Shown here one piece after another: positions 24,935 through 32,725 of a DNA stretch of 42,754 bases; within the stretch, counting starts at the first letter, position 1; every line of letters starts with the position of its first letter. Under the pieces are notes generated by a model. That model saw only the letters and a program-made list of their open reading frames with translations, searched no databases and had not been told where the DNA came from. Source of the DNA: Oscillospiraceae bacterium (GTDB taxonomy: Bacteria > Bacillota > Clostridia > Oscillospirales > CAG-272). A program made the translations under genes and the position numbers. Location of the stretch: assembly GCA_015064685.1 (NCBI GenBank), contig SVRT01000020.1:1-42754 (forward strand), written 5' to 3'.

Positions 24935-25972
24935 TCAGTCCTCCTTTTTAAGCACGCGCTTGTAGTTTCTGCCTATGTTATCCCAAAGCTCAAGCGCATC
25001 CTTTGCCGCGACCACCGTACCGTAACCGCCCCTGTATGTCCAAGTCGCGAGTCTGTCGACTCCAAGCTCCTCGTACATATCTACCACCTTATCTATCTGT
25101 GCAAAGTCGTCGGGACGCTTATTGTAGCCCATAAGCCATCTTTCCGACTGTTTGCCGTACTTCTTTGCCATAGCGACGGTTCTCTCGGTTATCTCACGGA
25201 AGAAGGATTCGGGGAGCGACCAATTAATTATAGTGGTTGAGAAAACGTCGAAATAGGGGCAAGCTGCGACCATATCCCAGTTATCGTATCCGCGAAGCTC
25301 GGTTACGTAGTAGCTATTGAGTGTCGCGTGAACACAGCAGGTTATCTCGAGGTTGGGATTATACTCCTTGAGCTGTCTCGATGTCTCGGAGAGCGTATAG
25401 AGCGCCTCGCGCCAACGGAACTGCTTTACGTCGTCATTCATAAATTTAGGCATCTCGTAGCCGTAATATTCCTCAAATTTCTTCATACATTCGGGGCAAC
25501 GGCAAGCCCAGTCGTCTCCCGCTCCGCCCGTAATGGATGCGTATGATTTCGGGTAAGCGTAATGAGGCTCGTCCCAGAAAAATCCGTCGACCTCGGTCTC
25601 GCGCGCCAGCTTCATACAGATGCGTGTGAAATAATCGCGGAAGGAATTTGTATTAAAGCAAGCAGCGTTAAGCACCTCTCCCGTATACGCAGACACCTGA
25701 CGGTGGTGGATATTGTTCTGCAAAAACAGGCTGACCTGCTCACCGCCGAAATACTTTCCTATTCCCCACGTGTCCGCGAGAACGCGGAGTCCAAGCTCGT
25801 GAGCAGCCTTAACGATATTGTTGATATTTGGGAACCAGAAGTCCATATCGAACTCGGTAATTGCGAGGATCACGGTATCGCATCCGTGCTCCTTCATCTC
25901 CTTAAAATCGGCTATCGCGTGCTCGACGTATCCGAGACCGTAATAGCTTACTGCAGTATGCTTTATTGCCAT
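24935..25972 (-). CDS. Unclassified TIM-barrel glycosidase-like protein
   Basis: 345 residues. The order of strands looks like a (beta/alpha)8 barrel: KHTAVSYYGLGYV, CDTVILAITEFD, LRVLADTWGIG, then EVDGFFWDEPHYAYP with a candidate catalytic Glu (about 137), a Cys motif CRCPECMKKFEEYYG (about 157-171) seen in several GH-A clan proteins near a metal site, and WTYRGGYG. I cannot place it in a numbered GH family. No signal peptide. First gene of the minus-strand operon, with AAGGAGG before the ATG and the promoter at 26003-26031. Confidence 0.6.
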   Translation of the reverse strand: MAIKHTAVSYYGLGYVEHAIADFKEMKEHGCDTVILAITEFDMDFWFPNINNIVKAAHELGLRVLADTWGIGKYFGGEQVSLFLQNNIHHRQVSAYTGEVLNAACFNTNSFRDYFTRICMKLARETEVDGFFWDEPHYAYPKSYASITGGAGDDWACRCPECMKKFEEYYGYEMPKFMNDDVKQFRWREALYTLSETSRQLKEYNPNLEITCCVHATLNSYYVTELRGYDNWDMVAACPYFDVFSTTIINWSLPESFFREITERTVAMAKKYGKQSERWLMGYNKRPDDFAQIDKVVDMYEELGVDRLATWTYRGGYGTVVAAKDALELWDNIGRNYKRVLKKED

Positions 25973-26002
25973 TATAAATGCCTCCTTTTTGTTTGTAATT
26001 TC

Positions 26003-26031
26003 ATTATATCAAGCGCGCCTATTTGTGTAAA
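26003..26031 (-). promoter_or_regulatory. Promoter of the glycan operon
   Basis: Minus strand: TTTACA (26031-26026), 17-base spacer, TATAAT (26008-26003). It faces the AraC promoter, leaving about 36 bases between the two -35 boxes for a regulator. Confidence 0.7.
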
Positions 26032-26067
26032 CCTATAAAACGAGCAAAAAGGTGGACAAAACGAGCC

Positions 26068-26096
26068 TTGACAAAAACTAAATGATATGATAAAAT
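26068..26096 (+). promoter_or_regulatory. Promoter of the first AraC gene
   Basis: TTGACA, 17-base spacer, TAAAAT, divergent from the glycan operon promoter. Confidence 0.7.
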
Positions 26097-26135
26097 TATT
26101 TTCGCAGAAAGTTGATAAGTAAGGAGGACTTGCGT

Positions 26136-26945
26136 ATGTTTTTCAACAAGGAAAATGCTATTTCAATCGAATTATTAGGCGTTTTTAAGATAAGCAGAAG
26201 AAAATACGTCAATATAAAGTCTCACGCGCGAGCTTACGATACCCTGAGCATAAGGCTTTCGGGAAGCGGTCAGTTCAAGACACAAAAGGATAACTTTTCG
26301 GTCACTCGCGGCAAGCTTCTTTATCTTCCAAAAAACGTCGAATATCAGCAGATGAGCGAGGACGAAACACTCATCGCGATCCACTTTATCAATTACAGCT
26401 CCGACACGATCGGATATGCCGAGATCATCGACATTGACGACGTCGATTACGTCGAAGGGCTGATCAAGCAGATGTACGACGTGTGGAAGGGCATGAACGT
26501 TGGGTATCAGTACAAATGCACCTCCCTTTTCTACGAGCTTTTATACTATCTGCGCTGCCGCGAGCATGAGGGTGCGATAAGTGCGATAACCGATGAGAGC
26601 AAGATTAAAAACGCCATTGACATTATTCACACAAGCTATCGCAAGGAGCAGATAGAGATATCTGCGCTCGCAGAGTCCTGCGCCCTGTCCGAGGCATATT
26701 TCCGCAAGCTTTTTAAAAAGATACACGGAGTTTCACCGATACAGTACATCACAGATTTAAAGCTTGATTTTGCCTCTCATCTTTTACAGAGCGGCCTTTA
26801 TACCGTAGGTGAGTCGGCGGCGAGATCGGGCTTTACTGACTCCAAGTATTTTTCAAAAATCTTTAAGGCGCGCTTCGGTCTGTCCCCGAAGGAATATCAA
26901 CAGAGCTTTGAGGCGCAATCCGACATGACAGAAAAAAGAATCTAA
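26136..26945 (+). CDS. AraC family transcriptional regulator
   Basis: 269 residues from the ATG at 26136; TAAGGAGG upstream decides the start over the in-frame ATG at 26112. An N-terminal cupin-like sensor domain (about 1-150, TLSIRLSGSGQF, KLLYLPKNVEYQ) is followed by two helix-turn-helix motifs (about 170-262), ISALAESCALSEAYFRKLFKKIHGVSPIQYI and the closing KYFSKIFKARFGLSPKEYQQ. Divergent to the five-gene glycan operon, which it most likely activates in response to a sugar. Confidence 0.9.
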   Translation: MFFNKENAISIELLGVFKISRRKYVNIKSHARAYDTLSIRLSGSGQFKTQKDNFSVTRGKLLYLPKNVEYQQMSEDETLIAIHFINYSSDTIGYAEIIDIDDVDYVEGLIKQMYDVWKGMNVGYQYKCTSLFYELLYYLRCREHEGAISAITDESKIKNAIDIIHTSYRKEQIEISALAESCALSEAYFRKLFKKIHGVSPIQYITDLKLDFASHLLQSGLYTVGESAARSGFTDSKYFSKIFKARFGLSPKEYQQSFEAQSDMTEKRI

Positions 26946-26958
26946 TTTAAAAAGGCTA

Positions 26959-26987
26959 TTGACTTTATTTGTTTTTTGTTGTAAAAT
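26959..26987 (+). promoter_or_regulatory. Promoter of the cobalamin riboswitch operon
   Basis: TTGACT, 17-base spacer, TAAAAT. Confidence 0.65.
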
Positions 26988-27019
26988 ACAGATACACAAA
27001 AGAATAACGCGACTCATCT

Positions 27020-27208
27020 GCGCATCTGCGCGTTGTCGGGTATATTGCTTGACGATATATTCGGGGATAAGGAAATCGCGGTGAAAATCCGCGGCAACAG
27101 CCATTACCGTAACTGAGGAGAATCCTCTCAAGTCGGAATGCTTATCGGGTCGTGACGGGCTATACGCCCATGATGAAAGTCTCTTGGGCAAACGGGGGGA
27201 CGCGTTAA
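27020..27208 (+). promoter_or_regulatory. Cobalamin riboswitch
   Basis: The conserved core of the B12 aptamer is visible: GATAAGGAAATCGCGGTGAA, then AATCCGCGGCAACAGCC, ACCGTAACTG, GAGGAGAATCCTC and AAGTCGGAATGC (27065-27140), followed by a variable domain with GGGC...GCCC and GGGCAAACGGGG. The ends are approximate. Two terminator-like hairpins follow before the lipoprotein gene, consistent with B12-dependent premature termination. Confidence 0.85.
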
Positions 27209-27211
27209 AAA

Positions 27212-27268
27212 AGGATACGGCAGGGTATCCCTATTTTTCGTGCGCTCCGTGAAGAGCGCTTTTATTTT
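27212..27268 (+). terminator. Riboswitch expression-platform terminators
   Basis: Two consecutive hairpins with T-rich tails: GGATAC...GTATCC followed by CTATTTTTC (27213-27238), and GCGCTC/GAGCGC followed by TTTTATTTTA (27242-27270). One or both may be the switching terminator. Confidence 0.55.
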
Positions 27269-27311
27269 ATCCTTTACGTGTAAAAAACACATACGTGAAA
27301 GGAAAACAAAA

Positions 27312-27722
27312 ATGAAAAAAACACTTTTATCCGCATCCGCACTTCTTCTGGCGGTCGTAACACTTCTCTGCTTCGTCTCCTGCAGCAAAGTAGACGCTAC
27401 AGGTATCTGGGAGGATGCTACCTATCTTTCCGACACAACAGTCGGCAAAGGCGCGAAAACTGTTACAGTCGAAATAGTTGCCGCAGAGCAATCTATCACA
27501 CTTACCGTAAAAACAGACAAGGACGATCTCGGCGCGGCACTTTACGAGCTGGGAATTATCAACGATCCCGCATTCTTCGACACCTGCAACGGAATGGTGG
27601 CAAGCTGGGAGAAGGATCAGGCGTATTGGGCATTCAAGCAGGATGGCAAGATGCTTAATTACGGAGTCAACGATGCAAAAATAAGCGGTGGGGAGAGCTT
27701 CTCGATTGAATACACAAAGTAA
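27312..27722 (+). CDS. DUF4430 (transcobalamin-like) lipoprotein
   Basis: 136 residues from the ATG at 27312 (AAAGGAAAAC upstream). Lipoprotein signal peptide to Cys24 (LCFVSC). The mature domain reads KTVTVEIVAAEQSITLTVKT..., DLGAALYELGIIND, a central CNGMVASWEKDQAYWAFKQDGKMLNYGVNDAKISGGESFSIEYTK, the pattern of DUF4430, the fold of the transcobalamin C-terminal beta domain that contacts B12. Under a cobalamin riboswitch and overlapping an ECF S component, it is most simply a surface cobalamin-capture protein. The binding itself is inferred from fold and context. Confidence 0.8.
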   Translation: MKKTLLSASALLLAVVTLLCFVSCSKVDATGIWEDATYLSDTTVGKGAKTVTVEIVAAEQSITLTVKTDKDDLGAALYELGIINDPAFFDTCNGMVASWEKDQAYWAFKQDGKMLNYGVNDAKISGGESFSIEYTK

Positions 27723-28275
27723 GAGCGAGCAACAAAAACGCGCTCGCGATCCTTGGAAAAAAAGAATCTTCGAGCTTGTCCTTTTCGCTATGCTCGGCTC
27801 TCTGATGTTCTGCTCGAAGATAATTATGGAGGTTTTACCGAATATCCACCTGCTCGGGATGTTCGTAATATCCTTCACTCTCGTTTTTCGGGCTAAGGCG
27901 CTTATACCGATCTACGTCAACGTATTTTTAGTCGGTCTTTACGGCGGATTCAATCTGTGGTGGATGCCGTATCTTTATATTTGGACGATACTTTGGGCGA
28001 TAGCTATGCTGATACCGAAAAGAACGCCTCGTTGGCTGCTTTGCGTTATCTGTCCCATCATCTGCTCGCTTCACGGCTTTTTGTACGGCATTTTGTATGC
28101 GCCTGCGCAGGCTCTGCTCTTCGGTCTGAGCTTTGAGGAGGCGATTGTCTGGATTGCGTCGGGTGCGGTATTCGATATACTTCACGGAGTTGGAAACTTC
28201 TTTGCGGGGCTTCTTATCGTTCCGCTTGTGATGCTGATGAATAAAATGCTGAAAAAAAGCGGTTTTTATTCTTAA
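27706..28275 (+). CDS. ECF transporter S component, probably for cobalamin
   Basis: 189 residues from a TTG at 27706 with GGGGAG ten bases upstream; a GTG at 27688 is in frame but lacks a site. Basic N-terminus then about six membrane segments (ELVLFAMLGSLMFCSKII, IHLLGMFVISFTLVF, LIPIYVNVFLVGLYGG, LYIWTILWAIAMLI, and two after 90), with the small-residue pattern LVLFAMLGSLMF used to contact EcfT. Substrate-specific subunit of an energy-coupling-factor importer. It overlaps the DUF4430 gene by 17 bases and shares its B12 riboswitch, so cobalamin or a precursor is the likely cargo (CbrT-like role). EcfA/EcfT must be encoded elsewhere. Confidence 0.82.
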   Translation: MNTQSKSEQQKRARDPWKKRIFELVLFAMLGSLMFCSKIIMEVLPNIHLLGMFVISFTLVFRAKALIPIYVNVFLVGLYGGFNLWWMPYLYIWTILWAIAMLIPKRTPRWLLCVICPIICSLHGFLYGILYAPAQALLFGLSFEEAIVWIASGAVFDILHGVGNFFAGLLIVPLVMLMNKMLKKSGFYS

Positions 28276-28280
28276 AATCG

Positions 28281-28309
28281 TTGACAAGAAAGTAAAAAAA
28301 TGTTATCAT
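28281..28309 (+). promoter_or_regulatory. Promoter of the esterase-like gene
   Basis: TTGACA, 17-base spacer, TATCAT; the expected start point falls inside the hairpin 28312-28337. Confidence 0.65.
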
Positions 28310-28311
28310 TT

Positions 28312-28341
28312 ATGCGGTACGGCGATCCGTACCGCATTTTT
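28312..28341 (+). terminator. Terminator of the cobalamin uptake operon
   Basis: Perfect 11-bp stem ATGCGGTACGG/CCGTACCGCAT with CGAT loop and T-run. Confidence 0.7.
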
Positions 28342-28363
28342 GCGCATATTGAGAGGTTTTATT

Positions 28364-29134
28364 ATGGAACAGAAATTCAAGCTTTGGGAAAATTCGGATA
28401 TTGAGATATGCTACTATCACTCGCTTCACAAGTCCTGCGACGGAACAGTCGTCATTCTCCCGGGCGGCGGCTACGCGAGATGCTGCGCTCACGAGGGAGA
28501 AAATTACGCTCAGCTCTTTAACACATTCGGTATGGATGCCTTCGTTATAGATTACAGAACATCTCCCAATCGCTTTCCTCTCCCCCTTCTCGATGCGAGA
28601 CGTGCGGTGCGTTTCGTTCGCGCAAATGCCGAGAAATTCGGCATTGACAAGAACAAAGTTCTCGTTATGGGATCAAGTGCGGGCGGACATCTTACCGCTC
28701 TTCTTTCAACCTATCTTGACCCGATAGACGGCGAGGGCGTTGACGAGATAGACAACGAGGATTTTCTTCCCAACGGTCAGATCCTCTGCTATCCCGTTAT
28801 TTCCTCCGATGAGGCGATCTCTCATCAAGGCTCGTATAAAAATCTTCTCGGTGAGGAGAGATACGCTGAGAGAGACAAATTCTCCCCCGATCTTCTCGTC
28901 AGCGAAAAAACACCTATGGCGTTCATATGGCATACTATGACAGACTCGGGCGTTCTTGTAAGCAATTCCTACAGATACGCCGAGGCACTCTTTAAATACC
29001 GCATCAAGCACGAGCTTCACGTATTCCCCGTCGGTGAACACGGTCAGGCTCTCGGGGCACACGTTCCTTACGTCAGAGAATGGACCGAGCTGCTCCGTCG
29101 CTGGCTCGTTCTCAACGGAATCTTAAACGGATAA
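28364..29134 (+). CDS. Alpha/beta hydrolase, carbohydrate-esterase type
   Basis: 256 residues from the ATG at 28364 (GAGAGG upstream). Oxyanion-hole motif VILPGGGYARCCAHEGE (about 34-50), nucleophile elbow VMGSSAGGHLTAL (Ser about 108), acid in TMTDSGVLV and His in VGEHGQALG, the arrangement of BD-FAE/Axe-like intracellular acetyl- and feruloyl-esterases. No signal peptide, so it would deacylate imported oligosaccharides. Monocistronic between two terminators. Confidence 0.85.
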   Translation: MEQKFKLWENSDIEICYYHSLHKSCDGTVVILPGGGYARCCAHEGENYAQLFNTFGMDAFVIDYRTSPNRFPLPLLDARRAVRFVRANAEKFGIDKNKVLVMGSSAGGHLTALLSTYLDPIDGEGVDEIDNEDFLPNGQILCYPVISSDEAISHQGSYKNLLGEERYAERDKFSPDLLVSEKTPMAFIWHTMTDSGVLVSNSYRYAEALFKYRIKHELHVFPVGEHGQALGAHVPYVREWTELLRRWLVLNGILNG

Positions 29135-29140
29135 TAAAGT

Positions 29141-29176
29141 AAAACGGAGAAACCGATCGGTTTCTCCGTTTTTGTT
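29141..29176. terminator. Bidirectional terminator between hydrolase and second CotH gene
   Basis: Perfect palindrome centred at 29156/29157 with at least 13-bp arms (ACGGAGAAACCGA) flanked by A-run and T-run. Confidence 0.85.
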
Positions 29177-31494
29177 TATTCCGTTGGGAATGGAACGTTT
29201 ACATCCATCCAGGACAGGTGATTTTCAAACCATTCGAGTACCGTTTGCTTCTGAACGGCAGGGTTATCATATCCCGTTCCCCAGCGGCTCCTGTCTCTCG
29301 CAAGCAGCATCCGGTAGGTATCATTATCGTACTTATCGAACACTGCCGAGACGACCTCTGACACTTCATGTCTTACCGCGTCGTACTCTTCCCTGTATAT
29401 TCTGATAAAGTCGGGATTCGCGGTTAGATATTTGATATAGAAATGACTTCCCTCCCTGATGCGGGAAAAGGTGTCATACTTGTATCTTTCATGACTCCAA
29501 TATATGCTGTCATAGTCCCATACGGGTCCCATCCTCATTTTGGAGTCGAGGGTATTATCGTATTTCAACATATACATATTCGAACCGCCGCTGTCCCACG
29601 ACGCAAGCAGGTCGTGGGTGAGAGTCCATTTAGCACAGCTTCTTATATCGAGGTAATCGTTAAGGTCTCCCTCGGCTTTTCCGAGCATTACGTTCTCAAG
29701 GCTTGAGAGATAGGCTTGAATATAGGCAACTCTTTCGTCCTCAAGCGTAAGCTCATCCGAATCGGGATACTTAAAGGTCAGCTTTGCGGGATATTTTTCC
29801 GTGATAGGGGTCGTGAAATACAACGGCTCGTTCCACCAATAGGCGTCGAACTCGACAATATAACCGCTATCCGACACGTTGCATCTCATCTCGTCCTGAT
29901 CGATACATTCGATAAGTATATACAGTCCTCTGTACTCTCCGTTGACGAATAACGTCACATAACAGTACTGAGGTGTCCACTCGTTTCCGACAAGCTCGCT
30001 GATCGCACTTCCGACCGCCACGTTGGTCAAGGTACCGCCCTTGAGCAATACCCAATCCTTATTTCTGTAATCTTTCGTGGGATCGCGGTCTATAAGTCCG
30101 CCAAGCAGGTCGTATTTCTTTGCAAGCTTTATCTTGAAGGGTTGCTTTGCTCCGTATGCGCTTGTATTTCCGCGCACCTTTATCTTCGCACCGTCAAAGC
30201 CCGAGGACATTGACGAATAAAGCAGATTATTGTTTTCGTTATAGAGGCTCACCATACTCTGCACATAATTGGCATCGGTGATTCCTCCTCCCCACGCACC
30301 TGCAGGAGGTGAGGTCTTTGTAAAGGTTGGCAGCTCGCCGTCAAGAGTGTAGATCTCCATACGCGGAAATTCCGCAGTGTAGGTGTCCGGGAACCAATAA
30401 AACATCACTTGTACGGGATTGCCCTGTATTCCGTCTCTCGTGATAGGTGTAAAGGTAAAGGTAAATCTTACAAGGTTTCCTTTTGCCTGATAATTCCAGC
30501 ACGGCTCATAAGAAAATATCTTGTATTCCCAAACGGAGGCATCGTTTGTAACCGATACATTCATTCCGAGAAGCTTATCTTTATACTCTTCTTTCAGTAT
30601 CCAGGTGAATGTCAGATATCCGTCCTGATTGCTGACGTACCGCACTTCGTCAATGATATCGACCTCGTTTTTCTTTAACAGACCGACAGTCTGGCTTTCG
30701 CGGATAACCTTTGAGCAGGTCTTACACACTACCTTCTCGGTATATCCCACGGAGACATCCGTCGGAAAAACCGCATCGGTTATTACCTCGTTGTGTCCTA
30801 TGGGCGAGACGGTCTTTCTTTCCTCCGCTCCGCACTCGCATAGCCTTACGTATATCTGCTCATCCTCGCATCCGAATTCGCCGATGGCAGTCCATTCTCC
30901 AAAGGTGTGATCGAGCATATCGGTAAGCTTTTCCTCGGTGGCGCCGCATTCACATCTTCTTTCCTGCTTTCCGGGTGTTGAGCAGGTAGGATCACTTACG
31001 GTTTTCCACTCACCGAAGTTGTGGGAAAGAGCTTCAATCGCTTTCTCCTCGGTCTCACCGCACTCACACGTGCGGATCTCCTTACCTGCCTGTGAGCAAG
31101 TCGGCTGAGCTTCGACCGTCCATTCGCCAAACGAATGAGAATGCACGGCTTCGGAATCTGTTTCCGGATCCGTTTCAGGCTCTGTATCGGGATCGGTTTC
31201 GGGTTCTGTTTCAGGATCGGTTTCGGGGTCGATGGGCTGCTCGGTCTCCGTAGGTTTTTCGCTCTCGGTCGCAGGATCCGTTTCGGGATCGGTATCGGGA
31301 GTGTTTTCTTTTTCGGTGGAAGGCTCGGTTTGACTTTCAATTTCTGATTCCGGGGTCTCGGGAGCGGTCTGTGTAAAAGTCGCGCCCTCGGTCTCACCAG
31401 AGTTGCCTCCGTTGACCTTCCCTGCTCCACCGTCGCATCCGACAAGGATGCAGATCGACAAAATCAAGGCAAGAAAAATTATAATTTTCTTCAT
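29176..31494 (-). CDS. CotH kinase family lipoprotein with Cys-repeat modules
   Basis: 772 residues. Lipoprotein signal peptide to Cys20 (ILVGC), an acidic linker of Glu-Thr-Asp-Pro repeats (about 65-115), then three related modules of about 40 residues, each H-x-FGEW-x(n)-C-x(n)-CECGA/E-TEE (about 118-232), and one CKTCSK unit. A beta-rich domain (about 270-390) precedes the CotH domain (about 400-765; IKVRGNTSAYGAKQPFKIKL, KDYRNKDWVLLKGG, GEYRGLYILIECID, MGPVWDYDSIYWSH). The kinase-type metal motif DYD is present. Target unknown. It shares architecture with the CotH gene at 11617 but is on the other strand. AGGGAGG upstream of the ATG; promoter 31536-31564. Confidence 0.87.
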   Translation of the reverse strand: MKKIIIFLALILSICILVGCDGGAGKVNGGNSGETEGATFTQTAPETPESEIESQTEPSTEKENTPDTDPETDPATESEKPTETEQPIDPETDPETEPETDPDTEPETDPETDSEAVHSHSFGEWTVEAQPTCSQAGKEIRTCECGETEEKAIEALSHNFGEWKTVSDPTCSTPGKQERRCECGATEEKLTDMLDHTFGEWTAIGEFGCEDEQIYVRLCECGAEERKTVSPIGHNEVITDAVFPTDVSVGYTEKVVCKTCSKVIRESQTVGLLKKNEVDIIDEVRYVSNQDGYLTFTWILKEEYKDKLLGMNVSVTNDASVWEYKIFSYEPCWNYQAKGNLVRFTFTFTPITRDGIQGNPVQVMFYWFPDTYTAEFPRMEIYTLDGELPTFTKTSPPAGAWGGGITDANYVQSMVSLYNENNNLLYSSMSSGFDGAKIKVRGNTSAYGAKQPFKIKLAKKYDLLGGLIDRDPTKDYRNKDWVLLKGGTLTNVAVGSAISELVGNEWTPQYCYVTLFVNGEYRGLYILIECIDQDEMRCNVSDSGYIVEFDAYWWNEPLYFTTPITEKYPAKLTFKYPDSDELTLEDERVAYIQAYLSSLENVMLGKAEGDLNDYLDIRSCAKWTLTHDLLASWDSGGSNMYMLKYDNTLDSKMRMGPVWDYDSIYWSHERYKYDTFSRIREGSHFYIKYLTANPDFIRIYREEYDAVRHEVSEVVSAVFDKYDNDTYRMLLARDRSRWGTGYDNPAVQKQTVLEWFENHLSWMDVNVPFPTE
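31150..31300 (-). repeat. 12-base tandem repeats coding for Pro-Glu-Thr-Asp linker
   Basis: Degenerate 12-base units within the second CotH gene encode (D/E)-P-E-T repeats; such tracts change length by slippage. Confidence 0.65.
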
Positions 31495-31535
31495 AACACA
31501 CCTCCCTTGAGCGTTTGGTACAATTCTACATTTTC

Positions 31536-31564
31536 AGTATATCATACTGCATTTTTTTTGTCAA
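31536..31564 (-). promoter_or_regulatory. Promoter of the second CotH gene
   Basis: Minus strand: TTGACA (31564-31559), 17-base spacer, TATACT (31541-31536). Confidence 0.7.
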
Positions 31565-31597
31565 GTTTTTTATTAGCGCAATAACAAGAAATATTAA

Positions 31598-31632
31598 AAA
31601 AACGGTCTGCTGCACGGGCAGACCGTTTTTAT
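31598..31632. terminator. Terminator of the AEC transporter gene
   Basis: Stem AAAAACGGTCTGC/GCAGACCGTTTTT with a seven-base loop; runs on both sides. Confidence 0.8.
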
Positions 31633-31662
31633 GGAAACGCATCATTATTGGATCGTGAACGC

Positions 31663-32568
31663 TTATCCTATCCCAAATATGAAGAAGATAAGCGGAACGG
31701 TTATTGCCGAAAGGATCGTTGAAACGAGCGCAACTCCCGCACCCGATCTGCAATCCTCGCCTACGAGCTTAGGAAAGACGACCGTATTCATTCCGCAAGG
31801 CAGAGCGTACAGAAGCACTGCGATCGACACCGTCCAAGCGTCACAGAACGGTTTTAGCGCAAATCCGATTATTACAGGGATCACGACGAGTCTGAGTAAG
31901 ATGATCGGATATATCCTTGCGTTAAACGCTATATCCTTGATCTTGAATTCCGAAATTACAAGACCTGTCAGTATCATACTGATCGGTGCCATACAAGCGC
32001 TCGCACTATCAAGTATCGAGCCTGCGAAGGCGGGAACGGGCATTTTCAAGAGCCCCAGAATCATTCCGAGCAGAGTTGCTATCAGCACGGGATTTATCAG
32101 CTTTTTGAAATTCAAGCCCTGCTTGGTCAATATTGCATATCCGAAGGTGTAGATGTAAATCTGAAGCGGAAGAGCCATTGTCATTATTCCCATAAGTCCC
32201 GCTGCACCGAACACGCTGCTCGCAAGCGCATAGCCCATATATCCGCTGTTAGGTACGACAAGCGAATACTCAAACACACTTCTCTCATACTTGTCCTTCG
32301 TGACCGATCTCGGAATAAAATGAGAAGCGATGGCAAGCACTATCACGATCACACTTGAGATCGCTATCGAATACCAATTCGCAAATATGTACTCGACGTT
32401 AAACCTGACAACGAAGGTCTTAAAAACGTTACACGGCAAAAAAACGTACACAAGCAAGGTTGACAGTGCCTTTGAATGCTCATGCTTTACAATTCCTGTT
32501 TTTCCGAGAACGTATCCTATCGCTACGAATAAAAGTAGAATAATTATCTGTTCAAATACGGTCCACAT
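31663..32568 (-). CDS. AEC family (auxin efflux carrier-like) transporter
   Basis: 301 residues with about ten membrane segments in two inverted halves. Recognisable: QIIILLLFVAIGYVLGKTGIV at the start, FEYSLVVPNSGYMGYALASSVFG (the crossover region NxGxxG of half one) and ALPCGMNTVVFPKLVGED (crossover region of half two). Gut Clostridial AEC proteins export or import organic anions such as malate or auxin-like acids; the substrate is not evident. Monocistronic, AAGGAGA before the ATG. Confidence 0.9.
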   Translation of the reverse strand: MWTVFEQIIILLLFVAIGYVLGKTGIVKHEHSKALSTLLVYVFLPCNVFKTFVVRFNVEYIFANWYSIAISSVIVIVLAIASHFIPRSVTKDKYERSVFEYSLVVPNSGYMGYALASSVFGAAGLMGIMTMALPLQIYIYTFGYAILTKQGLNFKKLINPVLIATLLGMILGLLKMPVPAFAGSILDSASACMAPISMILTGLVISEFKIKDIAFNARIYPIILLRLVVIPVIIGFALKPFCDAWTVSIAVLLYALPCGMNTVVFPKLVGEDCRSGAGVALVSTILSAITVPLIFFIFGIG

Positions 32569-32596
32569 TATAAGTCTCCTTAATTTGCTACCCTTT

Positions 32597-32625
32597 ATTT
32601 TATCACTCTTTTTTAAAAAAGTAAA
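32597..32625 (-). promoter_or_regulatory. Promoter of the AEC transporter gene
   Basis: Minus strand: TTTACT (32625-32620), 17-base spacer, TAAAAT (32602-32597). Confidence 0.6.
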
Positions 32626-32662
32626 TAATATCTCCGTATTTTTTAAAAAAAGTTTATTTTTA

Positions 32663-32691
32663 TTGACAAGACATAACTTTTATGATAAAAT
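32663..32691 (+). promoter_or_regulatory. Promoter of the LRR lipoprotein gene
   Basis: TTGACA, 17-base spacer, TAAAAT. Confidence 0.7.
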
Positions 32692-32725
32692 TATTCGGTA
32701 AATGAAAACCCGAAAGGAACTAAAA

